64,000 bases of DNA, from positions 558,001 to 622,000 of the forward strand of contig JBBMOL010000018.1 in assembly GCA_037954665.1 (NCBI GenBank). Reading direction: 5' to 3'. The notes under the pieces were generated by a model, which saw only the letters and a list, made by a program, of their open reading frames with translations, was not told where the DNA came from and searched no databases. Position numbers and translations under genes: made by a program. Positions 23,437 through 35,503 of the stretch are shown here, piece by piece. Every line of letters starts with the position of its first letter. The first letter of the stretch is position 1. The DNA comes from Laguncularia racemosa (lineage: Eukaryota; Streptophyta; Magnoliopsida; Myrtales; Combretaceae).

Positions 23437-26400
23437 AGAGGGCCGGTTTAGGCATGTGAACTAGCCCAACCAATTCAAGCCCTTAAACCAGCCCAACAAG
23501 AGAAGTGGCCTAATGGGTAGGAAACACTAGCCGGCAGTTAAAACGTCGAGTTGAATTATGCAACCTAGCTAATTAACGGGTTCCAAATTGGCCATCAACC
23601 CGCCAATTCACATCTACTGAACTAGCGAGTTAGGCCCGTCGTATACAGCAATAAAAAAATATATTCTAAAGGCTGACAACGTGTGTCAACAAAGAAAGAA
23701 AAGGAAGGGAAAAAAAAGTCAAAGGTAGCAGGAATTAGGAAGGGAAAAAATAGTAATAATTGAAGGTAATTTCAAAGGCTGCAACTCTATAACCTTAGGG
23801 AAGAAAAACAAAGAAAAAGAGAAGATAGTCAGAGAGAAACGTGGAAGGACAATGGAAGAAGACAATTGGCAGGATCAAAACAGTCAAATTTGCACTCAGA
23901 CGTTTTGAAAGTATAGAGTGCATTTTGAAAAAAATATTCGTGTAGGTTTATAGGATTGCAGGTAGTGAGGAATAGGTTTAGGTTTAAGCTATTATTGTAG
24001 GTGCAGTAAGCAGGTATTTAAATTTTCAAATTTGAACATTGCAAAAGAGCAGAAGAAATTAAATAAGTTGTTGGATGTTGTATAAATTCATAATGCAATT
24101 TCACAAGCAGAATTATCCACGTAAAAAATTTGCACTCACTCTTGTCTTCTGCTCTCATATTCAATTTTCCATGCTCTCATATTCTATTCTCTATTCTCTC
24201 ATATTCTATTTTCTATGCTCCCATCTTTTACACTGTCAATACCTTGTAAATAATTTCTGCTATATTTCTTGCCAACTATTAAATATATTATGTCCCCTCA
24301 TCTGCCCATATCAGTATTTTATAATTATTCTAATATTAAAAAATGGTAAGTTATTTTCGCAATTCAGGTTCTTCTAAGATGGATGATTATGGCAAAAGTG
24401 ATAAGGGGAAATATGTGCAAGAGACACCCAAACAATATTTTGAAGTGGATAATTATGATATCCATGACTTTACCAACGAACGCCTAAAAGACTTGATGAT
24501 GCCACTCTCAAGCTTTCATCAAAGGCCTTTCAGCAGACAAAGTGAACCGCTACCACGACAAGGCAGTGAGGAGGAGGCAAAAGGAGAAGGGGAAGATGAT
24601 GTGTAAGAAGTGCCGGAGGAAGAAATTCCAAGCCACAAGTGGCCCATCCAGCTCTACGAGTAAGCCGCCAGTACCGCTTAAATCAGAAATTTTTACTAAA
24701 CATTTTCATAAAATTATAGGGGAAGATGGCAATAGTTGTGTTTATTGCAACTACTGTCAATCAAGTTATCATGAAAAAAGGGAGAGGGGTATGGCACCCT
24801 CAACAAGCACATGTAACTTCAGCATCCCATGAAGTTCAGCATAGATAAATTACGGCAACAAATTTCACAGTCAACAAGATCACAAAGAGGAGGCCTATTT
24901 TGTCATTCTACTAATAGGCAACAAGTTTTACTTGCAAAATAGTTGGCAAAGTGTAACCTGCCATGGAGTTACACAACTTCCCCGCACCAATTGGAGTATG
25001 AGCGAGAAGTGCTGAATCTAAGCTCTCGAACTTATAACCCAAAAATCATACAATAAAACCATCGTTAAGCTGTATCATAATGGTAAGCATGAATTAACTG
25101 TTCTTTTCAATTCTCTTGAGATGCATGTTTTCATTTACGTAGATATATGAACCAATCCATAGCAAGAAAATTCATAGATGGGAGTTACATGCCACTTGAT
25201 AGATGATGCATGGCAGGTACAAAAAAGACTAATAACTCTAAAGGTTTTCAATTATTGTCATACGGCGTAAAATATTTTTCGTATTATAAGTATTATTTTA
25301 GGTGAATAGGATTTGACAAAAAAAAAATATTTTTGATTGGTTTTAACAACACAGTCGCTAACATGGCATCTATTAATGAACTTCAAATTTTATGTCAACC
25401 CGTGTTAGGTAGACATTTTTCCACATTCAATGTGCCTACTGCATTTTAATTCTTTGCATTAAGGATGATATGAACTGTTTAGATTTTAAAATGTCCTCAC
25501 TAAGACAACTAATATGTTTTTTAATTGACCATCCTTTTGTAAATAAGGTATGGCAGAGAAGTTTTTACAAAGTACAGTTACTTATAAAGATGCATTATGT
25601 TCTTTTGCTACCATAAATGTCCCAAACATTCCACTGCACCTCAGCGATTAGGATGTATGCAATAGAATGTTAAATGTTTTAAGAGTTTTTCATTACTATA
25701 CTCTAACATTTCGCAAGTGTACCAGGCTAGTATTCATTTTTTCCTTATGAATGCGGTGAATGATGCTACTCAATGCCCAATTTAACCCTTTTCTATAGGT
25801 GGCTATAAATGATATAGCTACAAAATGATTGCATTATTATAAAAAAATTCTAGAAATTTATCTAGTTGCTTCTATTTTAGATCCATAGTGTAAAAAAGAC
25901 CTGTTATTAGAATATCTTAATTTGTATTATTCCAATTTCGACACATTCTCTAACATAGAAGACACTTATGCCATTATCGCCATGCAAGAACCACATCGAA
26001 CAATCTAGGTAATGGAAGAATTATTCTAACTTTTACACTACATTCGGTAATCAAGTGTCCCAAACTCCCTCACCGTCCCTCGGCTCACATGGTACCACAC
26101 ATGATCCTACCCTTATTGCGTAACAAATGATGTTGCAAAAGTTGAAGTGGCACTATTCCGGGTCAATTGAGTACACTAAACTTGACGATTACTTCAATAC
26201 AGACTTTGAATTTAGTGACAACAATATCACAAATTTCAACATCCTTAACTGTTGGAGGAGGCACAAGAAGACGTATCCGATACTCTCTCAAATGACTCAC
26301 CAGGTTTTAACTGCTCTCGTATCAATGGTAGCTATTGAATAGACATTTAGCACAGCGGGCCTTATCTTATCCCAACAGCGATCAAGACTATCACCAGTTA

Positions 26401-26575
26401 ATGTTGAGGCACTGACTTGCATCGAGGATTGGTCGAAGGCAAGGAGCCACACACAAGAGTTATACAGGATGTCCAGTGAAGAAGATGAATACTTCAACAA
26501 CTTCGTCCTATTAGGTGGAAGCTCTACTGGTTCGGATCTTGATATCGGGTAAGCCAAATAATTTTATAAGGATAG
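23437..26575 (+). mobile_element. hAT (Ac-like, RICESLEEPER-type) DNA transposon relic
   Basis: A transposase relic (24,339-26,575) is preceded by about 200 bp rich in GGCCGG, AGCCC and GGCCC words (23,437-23,650), a composition typical of the subterminal region of Ac-like elements. No matching 3' subterminal region or terminal inverted repeat was found after 26,575, so the 3' end is missing or decayed. The element's limits are approximate. Confidence 0.7.
24339..26557 (+). pseudogene. hAT transposase with BED finger and dimerisation domain, broken
   Basis: Three blocks are readable in order. The first is a BED-type zinc finger region near 24,660-24,790 with HKIIGEDGNSCVYCNYC. The second, at 25,550-26,000, has YKDALCSFATINVPNIPLH, then ILEIYLVASILDP and LLLEYLNLYYSNFD, which match the central RNase H-like part of RICESLEEPER-type transposases. 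The third, at 26,127-26,560, has LNCWRRHKKTYPILSQM, STAGLILSQQRSRLSP and EALTCIEDWSKA, the C-terminal hAT dimerisation domain. Many stops and frame changes lie between blocks and one stop interrupts the dimerisation domain at 26,340-26,342. It cut and pasted hAT DNA when intact. Confidence 0.85.
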
Positions 26576-27103
26576 TAGTACTACCTTATTTATTTTTTAC
26601 ACTAAGTTAGACATATTTTGTAAGGGGAGTAGTACTCTCTTATTTATTTCTATTATTTACTTATAGAGTCTTATTATCGTATACAACAGATAAAATCAAA
26701 TGTCCCCCTCTTTTCTGTAATAATTTTATTCAATAAATAAAATTTGGGGTTGGCAATGCCGATCTTTGATTATTTCTATAGTATTAGCCTTGTCACACTT
26801 AAATTGTAGTAGCTTCGAAAGCTTTCTCTAGTTATTCTTCTTGTGCCTATAGCGTATTATGTATATACTTTCCACTTTCACATATTTTCCTAAACTTTTG
26901 GCATACTTGTTTTCTTTAGCTTAGGTCTTGTGTATGCATTTGCATGGAAACCGTATACACATTATGCATCCCTACTAGTGCATTCAAATGAGCATTCACC
27001 ATCGATTTCAAGTCCTTGGGATGATTAGTTGGATAAGACCATTTCTAAAGATGCTTTTTAGGACAAGACTATATACATTGCAAACTCTACACAAGACCTC
27101 ATA
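26576..27103. other. Unassigned stretch between hAT relic and PMD-like ORF
   Basis: No ORF or repeat signature is visible. It could be the missing 3' part of the hAT element or internal sequence of the gypsy element whose 3' end lies at about 30,018. Confidence 0.4.
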
Positions 27104-28470
27104 TTGATGATAAGCTTCGCTTTATTGGGTACAAGGCTTACGCTAATGCAAGAGACACCATCAATGCAAACTCATTGTTATTTTCTAGAAATGAAAAGAG
27201 AGGATTACCTCTCTTTATCACCCAATTTGCCTTTCTCGAGCAGCTACCATTCAGATGGAAATCTTAGTAGATTATATTGCCTCAAAGCAATAATACATGG
27301 TTCTTTTGAAGAAGGTTGGGGTCTTTTATGCTATTACCACTTCCACTTGATTGTGGTTCCCTCATATGAGCAAGATGAAAGTGTGCCAAGCACTCATCTA
27401 CTGGTGGAGTACTCAAAAGTCAAACCTACACATTCATCAATTCATGGGGGGGAGGTAACTCCAATGTTAGAAGACATGGTCATACTCTTGAACTTACATA
27501 GCTTTAGGCAAATCAATATTATTGTAACTAAAATCTCTCATAAGGAGCACAACTTTTGGAAACCCTTACTAGTGCTTTATAAGCAACCCATAGTAAGAAT
27601 AAGAGGCCATGCTTCTCTTCTTAGCTTGCATATTTCTTTGAAGAGTGAAGGAAAGATAACCTCAAGTCTCCAACTCAAGTCACGAATAGGAGTAAGTATT
27701 TTCATGTAAGTCTATGTATATTGTTATAGTTGTATGTGTATGCATTATTCTATTGTTTCTACAAGTATAAACCCATGGCTTTTGTTGCATATTTGCTATC
27801 TTTATTAGTGTTCCATAGTGAACTAAAGGAAGGTGTTAGCCTATGACTCTTTAACATAACCATACATATTGCTCCAAATGAGTGCTTCGCACTAGGCCAC
27901 TTATACTTGGGTTCCTTGTACCAATGCCTAAATCTATATAAAGCTTCTATGCACTTAAAAGGTCATTATGTGAAAGTATCACACATACATAGACCTAATA
28001 TTCCCTTAGCTGTTCTTTTATGAGAGGTTCTAGAAGCAATTTACTCCTCTCTTTACTGGTGGCAAACCTAATCTTGGTCTCCCTAAAGCGTAGGCCTGGT
28101 TCAAATGAACTATTGAGCAACCACTCTTGTAGCTTATTGATATTAAGGGCGGTGTGAAGCAAATCACAAGGTATGAAGACAGTGATGAGTGATATCCTTC
28201 GGGCTCAAAGGATGAGGTGACCTTAATGGATAAATGTAAAATTCTCCATTACTCTGAGGTAGGATTTATTCTTTGATGCACTCTAAGAAGTTTACCTTCT
28301 CCCTTGACAACAAAGACTTCTCTAGGTGTTATTTAGAGCAAAGAGTCATGGTAAACTCTCCTCATGGGGTCATACACCAATCAAGCTTTGCTTGCATTAT
28401 CACTATAACTAAGAGTTTCAAGTCATGTTGCGATCACTCTCACCAAGTGATTTCAAGAATGGTCTAGAGG
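27104..28470 (+). pseudogene. Possible plant mobile domain (PMD)-like ORF within a gypsy 3' region
   Basis: The main ORF, 27,104-27,709 (201 codons), contains HSSIHGGEVTPMLEDMVILL. This recalls the core of plant mobile domain proteins, where a short hydrophobic run is followed by (W)GE-x-T-x-TLED and a Leu-rich helix. A second ORF (28,273-28,467) has QRVMVNSPHGV, weakly like the later HRV-x-x-Q block. The stretch between (27,710-28,272) is broken by stops. The ORFs lie upstream of a gypsy polypurine tract (30,004-30,018) on the same strand, where such elements can carry captured or extra ORFs. An alternative reading frame near 27,090-27,270 is also open, so the assignment is tentative. No function is claimed. 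Confidence 0.4.
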
Positions 28471-29979
28471 TGCGACAACTATTATTTCCTTCTACAAGTT
28501 ATTCCAGGGTTGCCTCCCCTAGCTAGTTAACATACTGGTTGAATTGCCTAAAGGACTTCCAAGTGTACACCTGACATCAATAGATGACACACTTCGTATG
28601 CCAACTATGTACCGCTATTAATTCTACTTGAAGCGACCACCTAAGTCCAATTCTAACTCTATTAGCAATGTCCAAGGAGCTACTAAACAAGTGGATCAAC
28701 AATTAAAGCTTCCCAATGATATGGAGATAGTGAGATCATCTTTAAAATCTAAGAATAATTGCCTGTGCCCTTCATTAACATACCAAAACGAGTTAAGCAT
28801 GCACTTATTCGAGAGGTAACATCCTTACACATATTCCTTAGGTTATTGCTTTTCTTTTGTCATCTAACTCACTTTTTTTATATGAGTGCTTATGTGTGTA
28901 TGTGCTAAGATAGGCTTTGCTCTAAGGTTTGCTCGAGTAGGGTAATTACATTTCATCCCTCTCTTCTTTCCTTTTGGCAAAATAACCTAAAATTTTCAAG
29001 TTGTGTGTTGAAAAAGCAAGTGATTCTAAGAAAATTTTTCAAATTTTAACATGAATTGAAATGGAAATGTAATGACCCATCTACACTATCTAAGATTTCA
29101 TTGATAAAATCTTTGATTTTGATAGTTTGCCTATCATTTACTTTATTATTCATGGTCTAGACTTAAGATGACTCAATTAGTATGGAGCTAGGTTTGTGCA
29201 TTTTAGAAGTTAACCAGCATGTATTGTGTTTTCTAAAGTCTTAAGTAATTAAGTATAATCAAGTAAAAATTGTGAAATTGAGCTAACCTTGAAGAATTTC
29301 CAAACCAAAGAAAAAGAAACAAAAATTGACAAAAACCTATAGTTGGGAGAAAACCTAACAAAAAATAATAATAATAAGCAAATAAAATAGAGTACAGGTG
29401 GAAATATGAGGTACCCCATAATTACTAAGCACATAATTACAAATAGGTTCATAAACCCCTAATCTCCACACTATGAAAAAGTAAGGAATAAAGAGCTCCT
29501 CTCAAGTGATTAGAGGATGCTTGAAGGCAAATCAAGTAAAAAGAAAAAAAAAAATTGAAAAATATTCTTAGGATATTCAAGTTGGGGACAATTTGATTTT
29601 CTCTTTTACAAGACTATATCTTGCTTAAGAAATGGATTAGGATTATATACAAGTTAGTCAATTTATAAAGTTTAGAGATCTTTGTCCCATCCAATGATAT
29701 CTTACTTAATCTCAAATTGTTTATTCATGAGTTAAATGAGATATTGAATTATATGAATTATAGATTAGTCAATTAACTCTTTTACATGTGTATATGGGCA
29801 CACTAAATCACTCACCTCAACAAGGCATGAGAGAGTGAATGCTTGCTATGTACTTCAAGGTTTGAAAACACAACATAATTGGACTATCATTATGATGGGT
29901 GAGGCAAAGCTTATCAAACTGACCAAATGGAGAAACCAAAATTATCCTCTTTTATAGCTTGTTCTTATATTGTTTTTTA
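28471..29979 (+). other. Gypsy 3' internal region, non-coding
   Basis: Only short ORFs (28,628-28,819 plus; 29,249-29,452 minus) are present and neither is recognised. Position just ahead of the polypurine tract and the low coding content fit the post-pol section of an Athila/Tat element. Confidence 0.4.
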
Positions 29980-30018
29980 CTTGCTTGAGGATAAGTAAGC
30001 TTTAAAGTTGAGGGCAAG
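29980..30018 (+). other. Gypsy polypurine tract and pre-LTR signature
   Basis: CTTGCTTGAGGATAAGTAAG is followed by AAAGTTGAGGGCAAG (30,004-30,018) and then by TGACATATGTGT. This is the plus-strand form of the signature seen at 4,786-4,826, and it marks the start of a 3' LTR at 30,019. Confidence 0.8.
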
Positions 30019-30785
30019 TGACATATGTGTAAAACTTCACACTTATCCTACCCTATCCTCCGTTAATTATATATGATTTGTGTAAAAAATTGAAACAAAT
30101 ATGTTTGATTAGTATACAAATTACATATACTCAATTAACACAAGTAAACAATTAGTTTTTAATTAGCTTTAGGATAAATACTTAGTACTCTATAGAAAAA
30201 TACTTGGTATTTCACTCATTTTGCAAGCCTATGAGCCAGTAGCCCTCATGCTATTCAGATTGCAAAAGAGGAAGCTTTAGGTGAATCAAGCTCACTAGTC
30301 AACCAATACACAACTTACCATCTAGCCTTAGTACTAGTTCCCCACCACCTTGACACTACATTTTGGAGATCAATGACAATGCTAGGATGGTGTTTTACCA
30401 TCAAAGGCATCATTAGTGCGACATCCTATTGGTGCCACCAAACCTTAACTAGGGTTTTAAGTAAAACATATCATTTCACTGAAACCCTAGCAAAGATGTG
30501 GACAAAAGGTGTCTACCATCCAAAAAGTAGCACCCTTACCGTTCAGTTGGTAGCTTTAGATTATAAAAACAAATGTTTCATCTTCAACAAGGAGATAGGC
30601 ACCATTTGCTAGGTTTTTAAGGTTTTAGACTCACCACTTCTTTGTAGTTATAGTGTATTAAGATAGTTTCTAACATAGAATTGCATTTTTCTTATACTTT
30701 TCTTTGATAATGTTAGTAGCACCTTAGAGTTTTAGTGGATTCTAGCCATTTCAAGGCATGGGTTTGTGGATTTCACTACACTTCA
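30019..30785 (+). repeat. Athila/Tat-like 3' LTR, first segment
   Basis: It begins TGACATATGTGTAAAACTTC right after the polypurine tract. It is interrupted at 30,785 by the chromovirus insertion, whose duplicated target CTTCA is 30,781-30,785. The LTR appears to resume at 36,099-36,157 and again at 47,293. A 79-codon ORF (30,373-30,612) inside it has no recognisable domain. Confidence 0.6.
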
Positions 30786-31513
30786 TGATGGGAATCAGCT
30801 AGCATCAAAGGATCAAGAGCTAAAGTTTAATGACCCATTATATGATATGGGGGGACCGATGACTAGAGCTCGAGCCAAACGGGTCAAGGAAGCATTGAAC
30901 GGATTGATCCGAGAGATTCATGAGAGGGAAGCTATTCAAGAAAGTCCTAAGGAGCACCACAAGTTTATCAACACTCTATATCAAGATGTCCGTTCAAGCT
31001 ACTCAGATTTAGAAGCTTCAGAATAGGAGAATTGGTGGAATAAGGAGTTACGCCGCCGGCCTTGAGCCGGCCTAGAAATTACACTGCCGGCCTTTACCAG
31101 CCTTGAACCGGCCTTTAACCGGCCTTGAGACGGCCTAGGAATTACGCTGCCAAACTTTGAACAGTCCTTTCTTATATTACGCAAATCCGACGGTTAAGAT
31201 TTGTTTTAGGTTATATTTTTTTTTATTTTGTGACACCTTGAGATCGTATATAAACCAGAGAAAGGGGATTATTTTTCACATATATGAATTTTGATAAAAT
31301 TATTGAGAGTTCTCTCTTTTGTTCTTTGTGAACAACTACTTTGAATTTTCTTCAATCTAATGCTTGGGGAAAATCACCTAGATAATGTAGGTTTCAATCA
31401 ACATATGTGATTGGGGTCTCGTTCCGTTCAATTGCTTATTCGAGACGGTCCTTGGGTATTCGATTCAATTCGATCGTTGGGTTCTAGATTTAATATATCT
31501 AGGGTTCACATCG
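30786..31513 (+). repeat. Chromovirus 5' LTR (728 bp) encoding a polyprotein tail
   Basis: The LTR starts TGATGGGAATCA and ends GGTTCACATCG; the other LTR ends in TCA, so the terminal A has probably mutated to G. Its first 240 bp are open (to the stop at 31,024-31,026) and encode the polyprotein C-terminus with GGPMTRARAKRVKEAL. In this copy that ORF has no upstream gag-pol. After it comes a GC-rich array of GCCGGCC/AACCGGCC words (about 31,047-31,145). Further on is TATATAAACCAG (about 31,238), a likely LTR TATA box. Confidence 0.95.
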
Positions 31514-31515
31514 TT

Positions 31516-31527
31516 TGGTATCAGAGC
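31516..31527 (+). other. Primer-binding site, tRNA-iMet type
   Basis: TGGTATCAGAGC, followed by TTCGG, lies two bases after the 5' LTR. It is the standard plant initiator-methionine tRNA primer-binding site. Confidence 0.95.
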
Positions 31528-32526
31528 TTCGGATTCTTGAATCAAGTAAATCTATATCCTTTATCTTAATTGTTTCGTGTCGATTAATTGTCTTTTATTT
31601 TTGTTCTTTTAAATTCGTAATTCAAAATATATCTGTATTGTCGGCTGCTGAATTCGTGGGTTCAACGTTCCGTGAAAGTCCTTTTTTTTTCTTTTTGAAT
31701 TCCTTGAAGCTGTATTGATTGTCCAATTGGTGGGTTTGATTCTGTCAAGTTCTTTCTTTTCTTCTTGCGTAGAATTATTATTTCTGTTCGGCCAGATTAC
31801 TGAATTCTTCGCTGTGTCCCTAGAAATCCTTGCCACGCACAAGTAAGGGCTTCACCAACTGGACCGAATTTGTTGTCCAATTCTTGCGTAGGTGCATGTC
31901 TCTTTTTTTTTTCTCTGTTCGTCCAGAATTCTTGCGAGGAAGGTTTCTTACGTGGAATGATTTTATTCCATGATTTATCTTTGTTGTCCTTTGGAATCTC
32001 ATTGCCATAGGATTTTTGCTTAGTTAACATACACGCCTATTGATATTGATTTGTGAATTCCTGTCCAATTCTTGTGTAGGTGAATCTTATGTGTCCTTGC
32101 TTATTCAGTTGTGATCCAGTTGTTCTTGAGGATAAAAAAAAAAAAAAAAAAAAAGGGAAACTAGAAATTTGTTCAAAAAAAAAACAAACCAGAAATTCTT
32201 TTGGAATCTTAGTTTTGTTGCTTATCATCTTGTCCTCGTCTTGTTACTGTTCATCTTGTTCTAATCCTTGTCATTGTTCTTGTTATTGTTTCTTTTATTT
32301 ACTGTTGTTTTGAAATCACTTGTTTGATAGGTTGAGTTTCTTTAGCAATTATTTAAAGGAAAGTATTAAGTGAGTTCTAAACAAAGAACATAAAAGAGTG
32401 AGTGAGAGGAACATTTTACACTGAGTGAAAACACGAGTGACTTTACTCTTGTGAGTGTAAACAGGTGAGGGGGTGAATTGTGAGGCTTATATTTTGTTTT
32501 ATTACTAACTCTTTTGTTGAAGCAAA
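31528..32526 (+). other. Chromovirus untranslated leader
   Basis: About 1 kb between primer-binding site and gag ATG. It holds a run of about 20 A (32,137-32,156) and a second A-rich run (32,176-32,184), but no conserved coding sequence. The small ORFs here overlap on both strands and look incidental. Confidence 0.7.
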
Positions 32527-35503
32527 ATGTCTAATCAAACTCCAGTTAGTGGAGAGAAAGGAGAAGGAACTAATAAGTTACTGTTTGAGGCCTTGCTGGG
32601 TGAGATGAAAAAGATGTTGAGAGCGGAGATGGAGCAAATCCATGAGAGGATTGATATGATAGAACAGAGTAAGGAACCAATGAGTAGTAATTTTAGAGGG
32701 GAGAAGAAGGAGAGGGGTCCAAAAGGAGTAGTAAGGATAGATGGAGAGGATACTGATTCAGGGGAGTATAGTTACGTGAGGGAAAGGGGGAACACCCAGA
32801 GGAGAGATGGTAATGTGGGAAGCATTAAAATGAAAATACCTTTCTTCCAAGGGAAGAATAACCCAGAGCTTTACTTGGAATGGGAGCGAAAGGTTGATCA
32901 TATATTTGAGTGTCATAACTACACAGAGGAGAAAAAGATTAAACTAGCATCAGTTGAGTTTACTGATTATGCGAGTGTATGGTGGGATCAGTTAGTGCGA
33001 AATAGGCGACGTTATGGAGAGAGGCCTGTCAGCACATGGAATGAAATGAAAACAATCATGCAAAAGAGATTTATTCCTAATCACTATTATAGGGATTTGC
33101 ATAGAAAGTTACAGGGGTTGACGCAGGGGTCCAGAAGTGTGGAGGATTATTATTAGGAGATGGAGATAGCCATGATCCGGGCTAGGGTGGAGGAGGATGA
33201 TGAAGCTACTATGGCTAGGTTCATTAATGGGCTGAATCGAGAGATCACTAATATAGTTGATCTACAACATTTTGTAGACATTAAGGAGTTGTTGCATAAA
33301 GAAATCAAAGTTGAGAAGCAACTGAAATCTAAAGGGAGTTCTAAATTTGGTATGGCTTCTAACTCTTCATGGAAGTCAAACTGGAAGAAGAACACCAATG
33401 ATCCAAAACTGAAGGAGGATGTCAAGGCCAAGAACCCTATTACTTCTTTTAAAGGTAAGACTGACACTAAACCAATTACTAGAACTCGTGAGATCAAGTG
33501 TTTCAAGTGTCAGGGTTTCGAGCATATAGCATCACAGTGTCCCAATCAAAGAGTCATGATCGTTCGGGATGATGGCAATGTAGAGAGTGTTAGCTCTAGT
33601 GATGATAACATGCCTTCATTAGAGGACTGCAGTGATGTGGGTGTTGAAGGACCTGTGAAAGGGGAATTACTTGTTACTAGGCGGGTTCTTAGTACTCAGC
33701 CTAAGGAGGAAGGTGATGAGGTGCAGCGGGAGCACATTTTCCATACCCGATGTTATGTTTTAAATAAGGTATGTAGCTTAATCATTGATAGTGGTAGCTG
33801 CACTAATGTTATTAGTACGTTATTGGTTGAGAAGTTGAAGCTGAAAACTTTGAAGCATCAGCGATCCTACAGATTGCAGTGGTTGAATGAATGTAGGGAA
33901 GTGAAAGTGACTAAACAGGTGCTTATTTCTTTTTCTATTGGGAATTATCGCGATGAGGTGATGTGTGATGTAGTCCCCATGCAGGCTTGTCACATTTTGT
34001 TGGGTCGACCATGGCAGTTTGACAGAAGGGTGAAGTATGATGGGTATAAGAATCAATACTCATTTGTTCTCAACAAGAGGAATGTGATTCTAACTCCCCA
34101 GAAACCATGGGAGGCTAGTGCAGATCAGGAGAGGATAGCAAGAGAATTTAGAGGAAAACACTTGAGTGTGCGAGAAGAAAACGGAAAGGAAAGAAGTAGT
34201 GAGAATGCAGCAAAGAGAGAGAAGCAAACATTGGTGAGTAAAGAGAGAGGGGAATCAAACACACTGAGTGGAGAGGCAAGAAAAAGTGAGATTAAGAGTG
34301 CTATAGTGGCAAGACAACAGTTACTTGTACTTATGTACAAGGATGTGTATTTTTCTACTAATGACCTTAACTCATCTTTGCTAAGTGTGGTTATGTCTCT
34401 TTTGCAGGAATATGAGGATTTATTTCCCGAAGAGGTGCCAAGAGGATTACCTCCAATAAGAGGCATTGAACACCAGATTGATTTCCTTCCAGGTGCTTCA
34501 ATTCCAAATAGGCCAGCATACCGGGCGAATCCAGAGGAAACCAAAGAAATCCAGCAACAAGTTGATGAACTGGTGGAGAAAGGTGTCGTAAGAGAGAGCT
34601 TCAGTCCATGTTCGGTTCCGGTCATTTTGGTTCCAAAGAAGGATGGAACATGGCGAATGTGTGTCGACTGTCGAGCAATCAATAAGATCACAGTTAAGTA
34701 CAGACATCCCATCCCTAGACTTGATGATATGCTTGATGAATTGCATGGTGCTTGTTTGTTTTCTAAAATTGACTTAAGGAATGGCTATTACCAGATTAGA
34801 ATGAAAGAGGGGGACAAATGGAAAACTGCTTTTAAAACTAAATTCGGTCTCTATGAGTGGATGGTAATGCCTTTCGGGTTAACAAACGCTCCTAGCACAT
34901 TTATGAGATTAATGAATCATGTTCTTCATGCTTTTATTGGGAAATTTGTTGTTGTGTACTTTGATGACATCTTAGTTTACAGCAAGACTTTAGATGAGCA
35001 TGTTAGGCATTTACAATGTGTCTTTACAGTTTTGAGAGAAAATAAGTTGTATGTCAATTTAAAAAAAATGTACCTTTTGCATGGAAACTGTGGTATTTCT
35101 TGGGTTTGTTGTAGGTGCAAATGGGATTGCTGTTGATGAGGAGAAGGTGAAAGCAATTAGGGAGTGGCCAACACCGAGGAATGCAAGTGAGGTCAGAAGC
35201 TTTCATGGATTAGCAGGTTTTTACAAACGATTTGTTAGGGACTTTAGTTCTATAGCTGCTCCTTTAAACGATCTTGTCAAGAAGAATTCTGAGTTCAGAT
35301 GGACCGAAGAACATGAGAAGTCCTTTAACACTCTGAAAGGTGATTTGAGGACGAATCTTTTCGAGGACAGAGGGAATGATGGGAATCAACTAGCATCAAA
35401 GGATCAAAAGCTAAAGTTTAATGACCCATTATATGATATGGGGGGACCGATGACTAGAGCTCAAGCCAAACGGGTCAAGGAAGCATTGAACGGATTGATC
35501 TAA
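32527..35503 (+). pseudogene. Chromovirus gag-protease-reverse transcriptase polyprotein, broken
   Basis: The start is the ATG at 32,527, the first after the leader. Gag core words are [19 protein letters not shown] and [15 protein letters not shown] stop at 33,154-33,156 interrupts gag in the same frame (YY-stop-EMEIAM). Reading continues from 33,157 to a CCHC zinc knuckle, CFKCQGFEHIASQC (33,499-33,540), then the protease active site IIDSGSCTNV (about 33,784). Next come RT blocks [28 protein letters not shown] and the catalytic YFDD (34,958-34,969). A frame change occurs in a run of eight A (35,061-35,068); the later frame carries LGFVVGANGIAVDEEKV and SFHGLAGFYKRF. Near 35,340 an internal deletion joins the RT connection to the C-terminal tail, which ends at TAA 35,501-35,503. 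The 5' LTR copy has an Arg codon there. Confidence 0.95.

Noticed and set aside
30766..31026. Separate 86-codon gene with GGPMTRARAKRVKEAL
   Set aside because: It is the LTR-encoded end of the chromovirus polyprotein, repeated at 35,377-35,503, and has no upstream gag-pol in this copy.
33154..33156. Programmed stop-codon readthrough between gag and pol
   Set aside because: The TAG lies within gag, ahead of the zinc knuckle, not at the gag-pol boundary. The element has other breaks, so an ordinary mutation is more likely.
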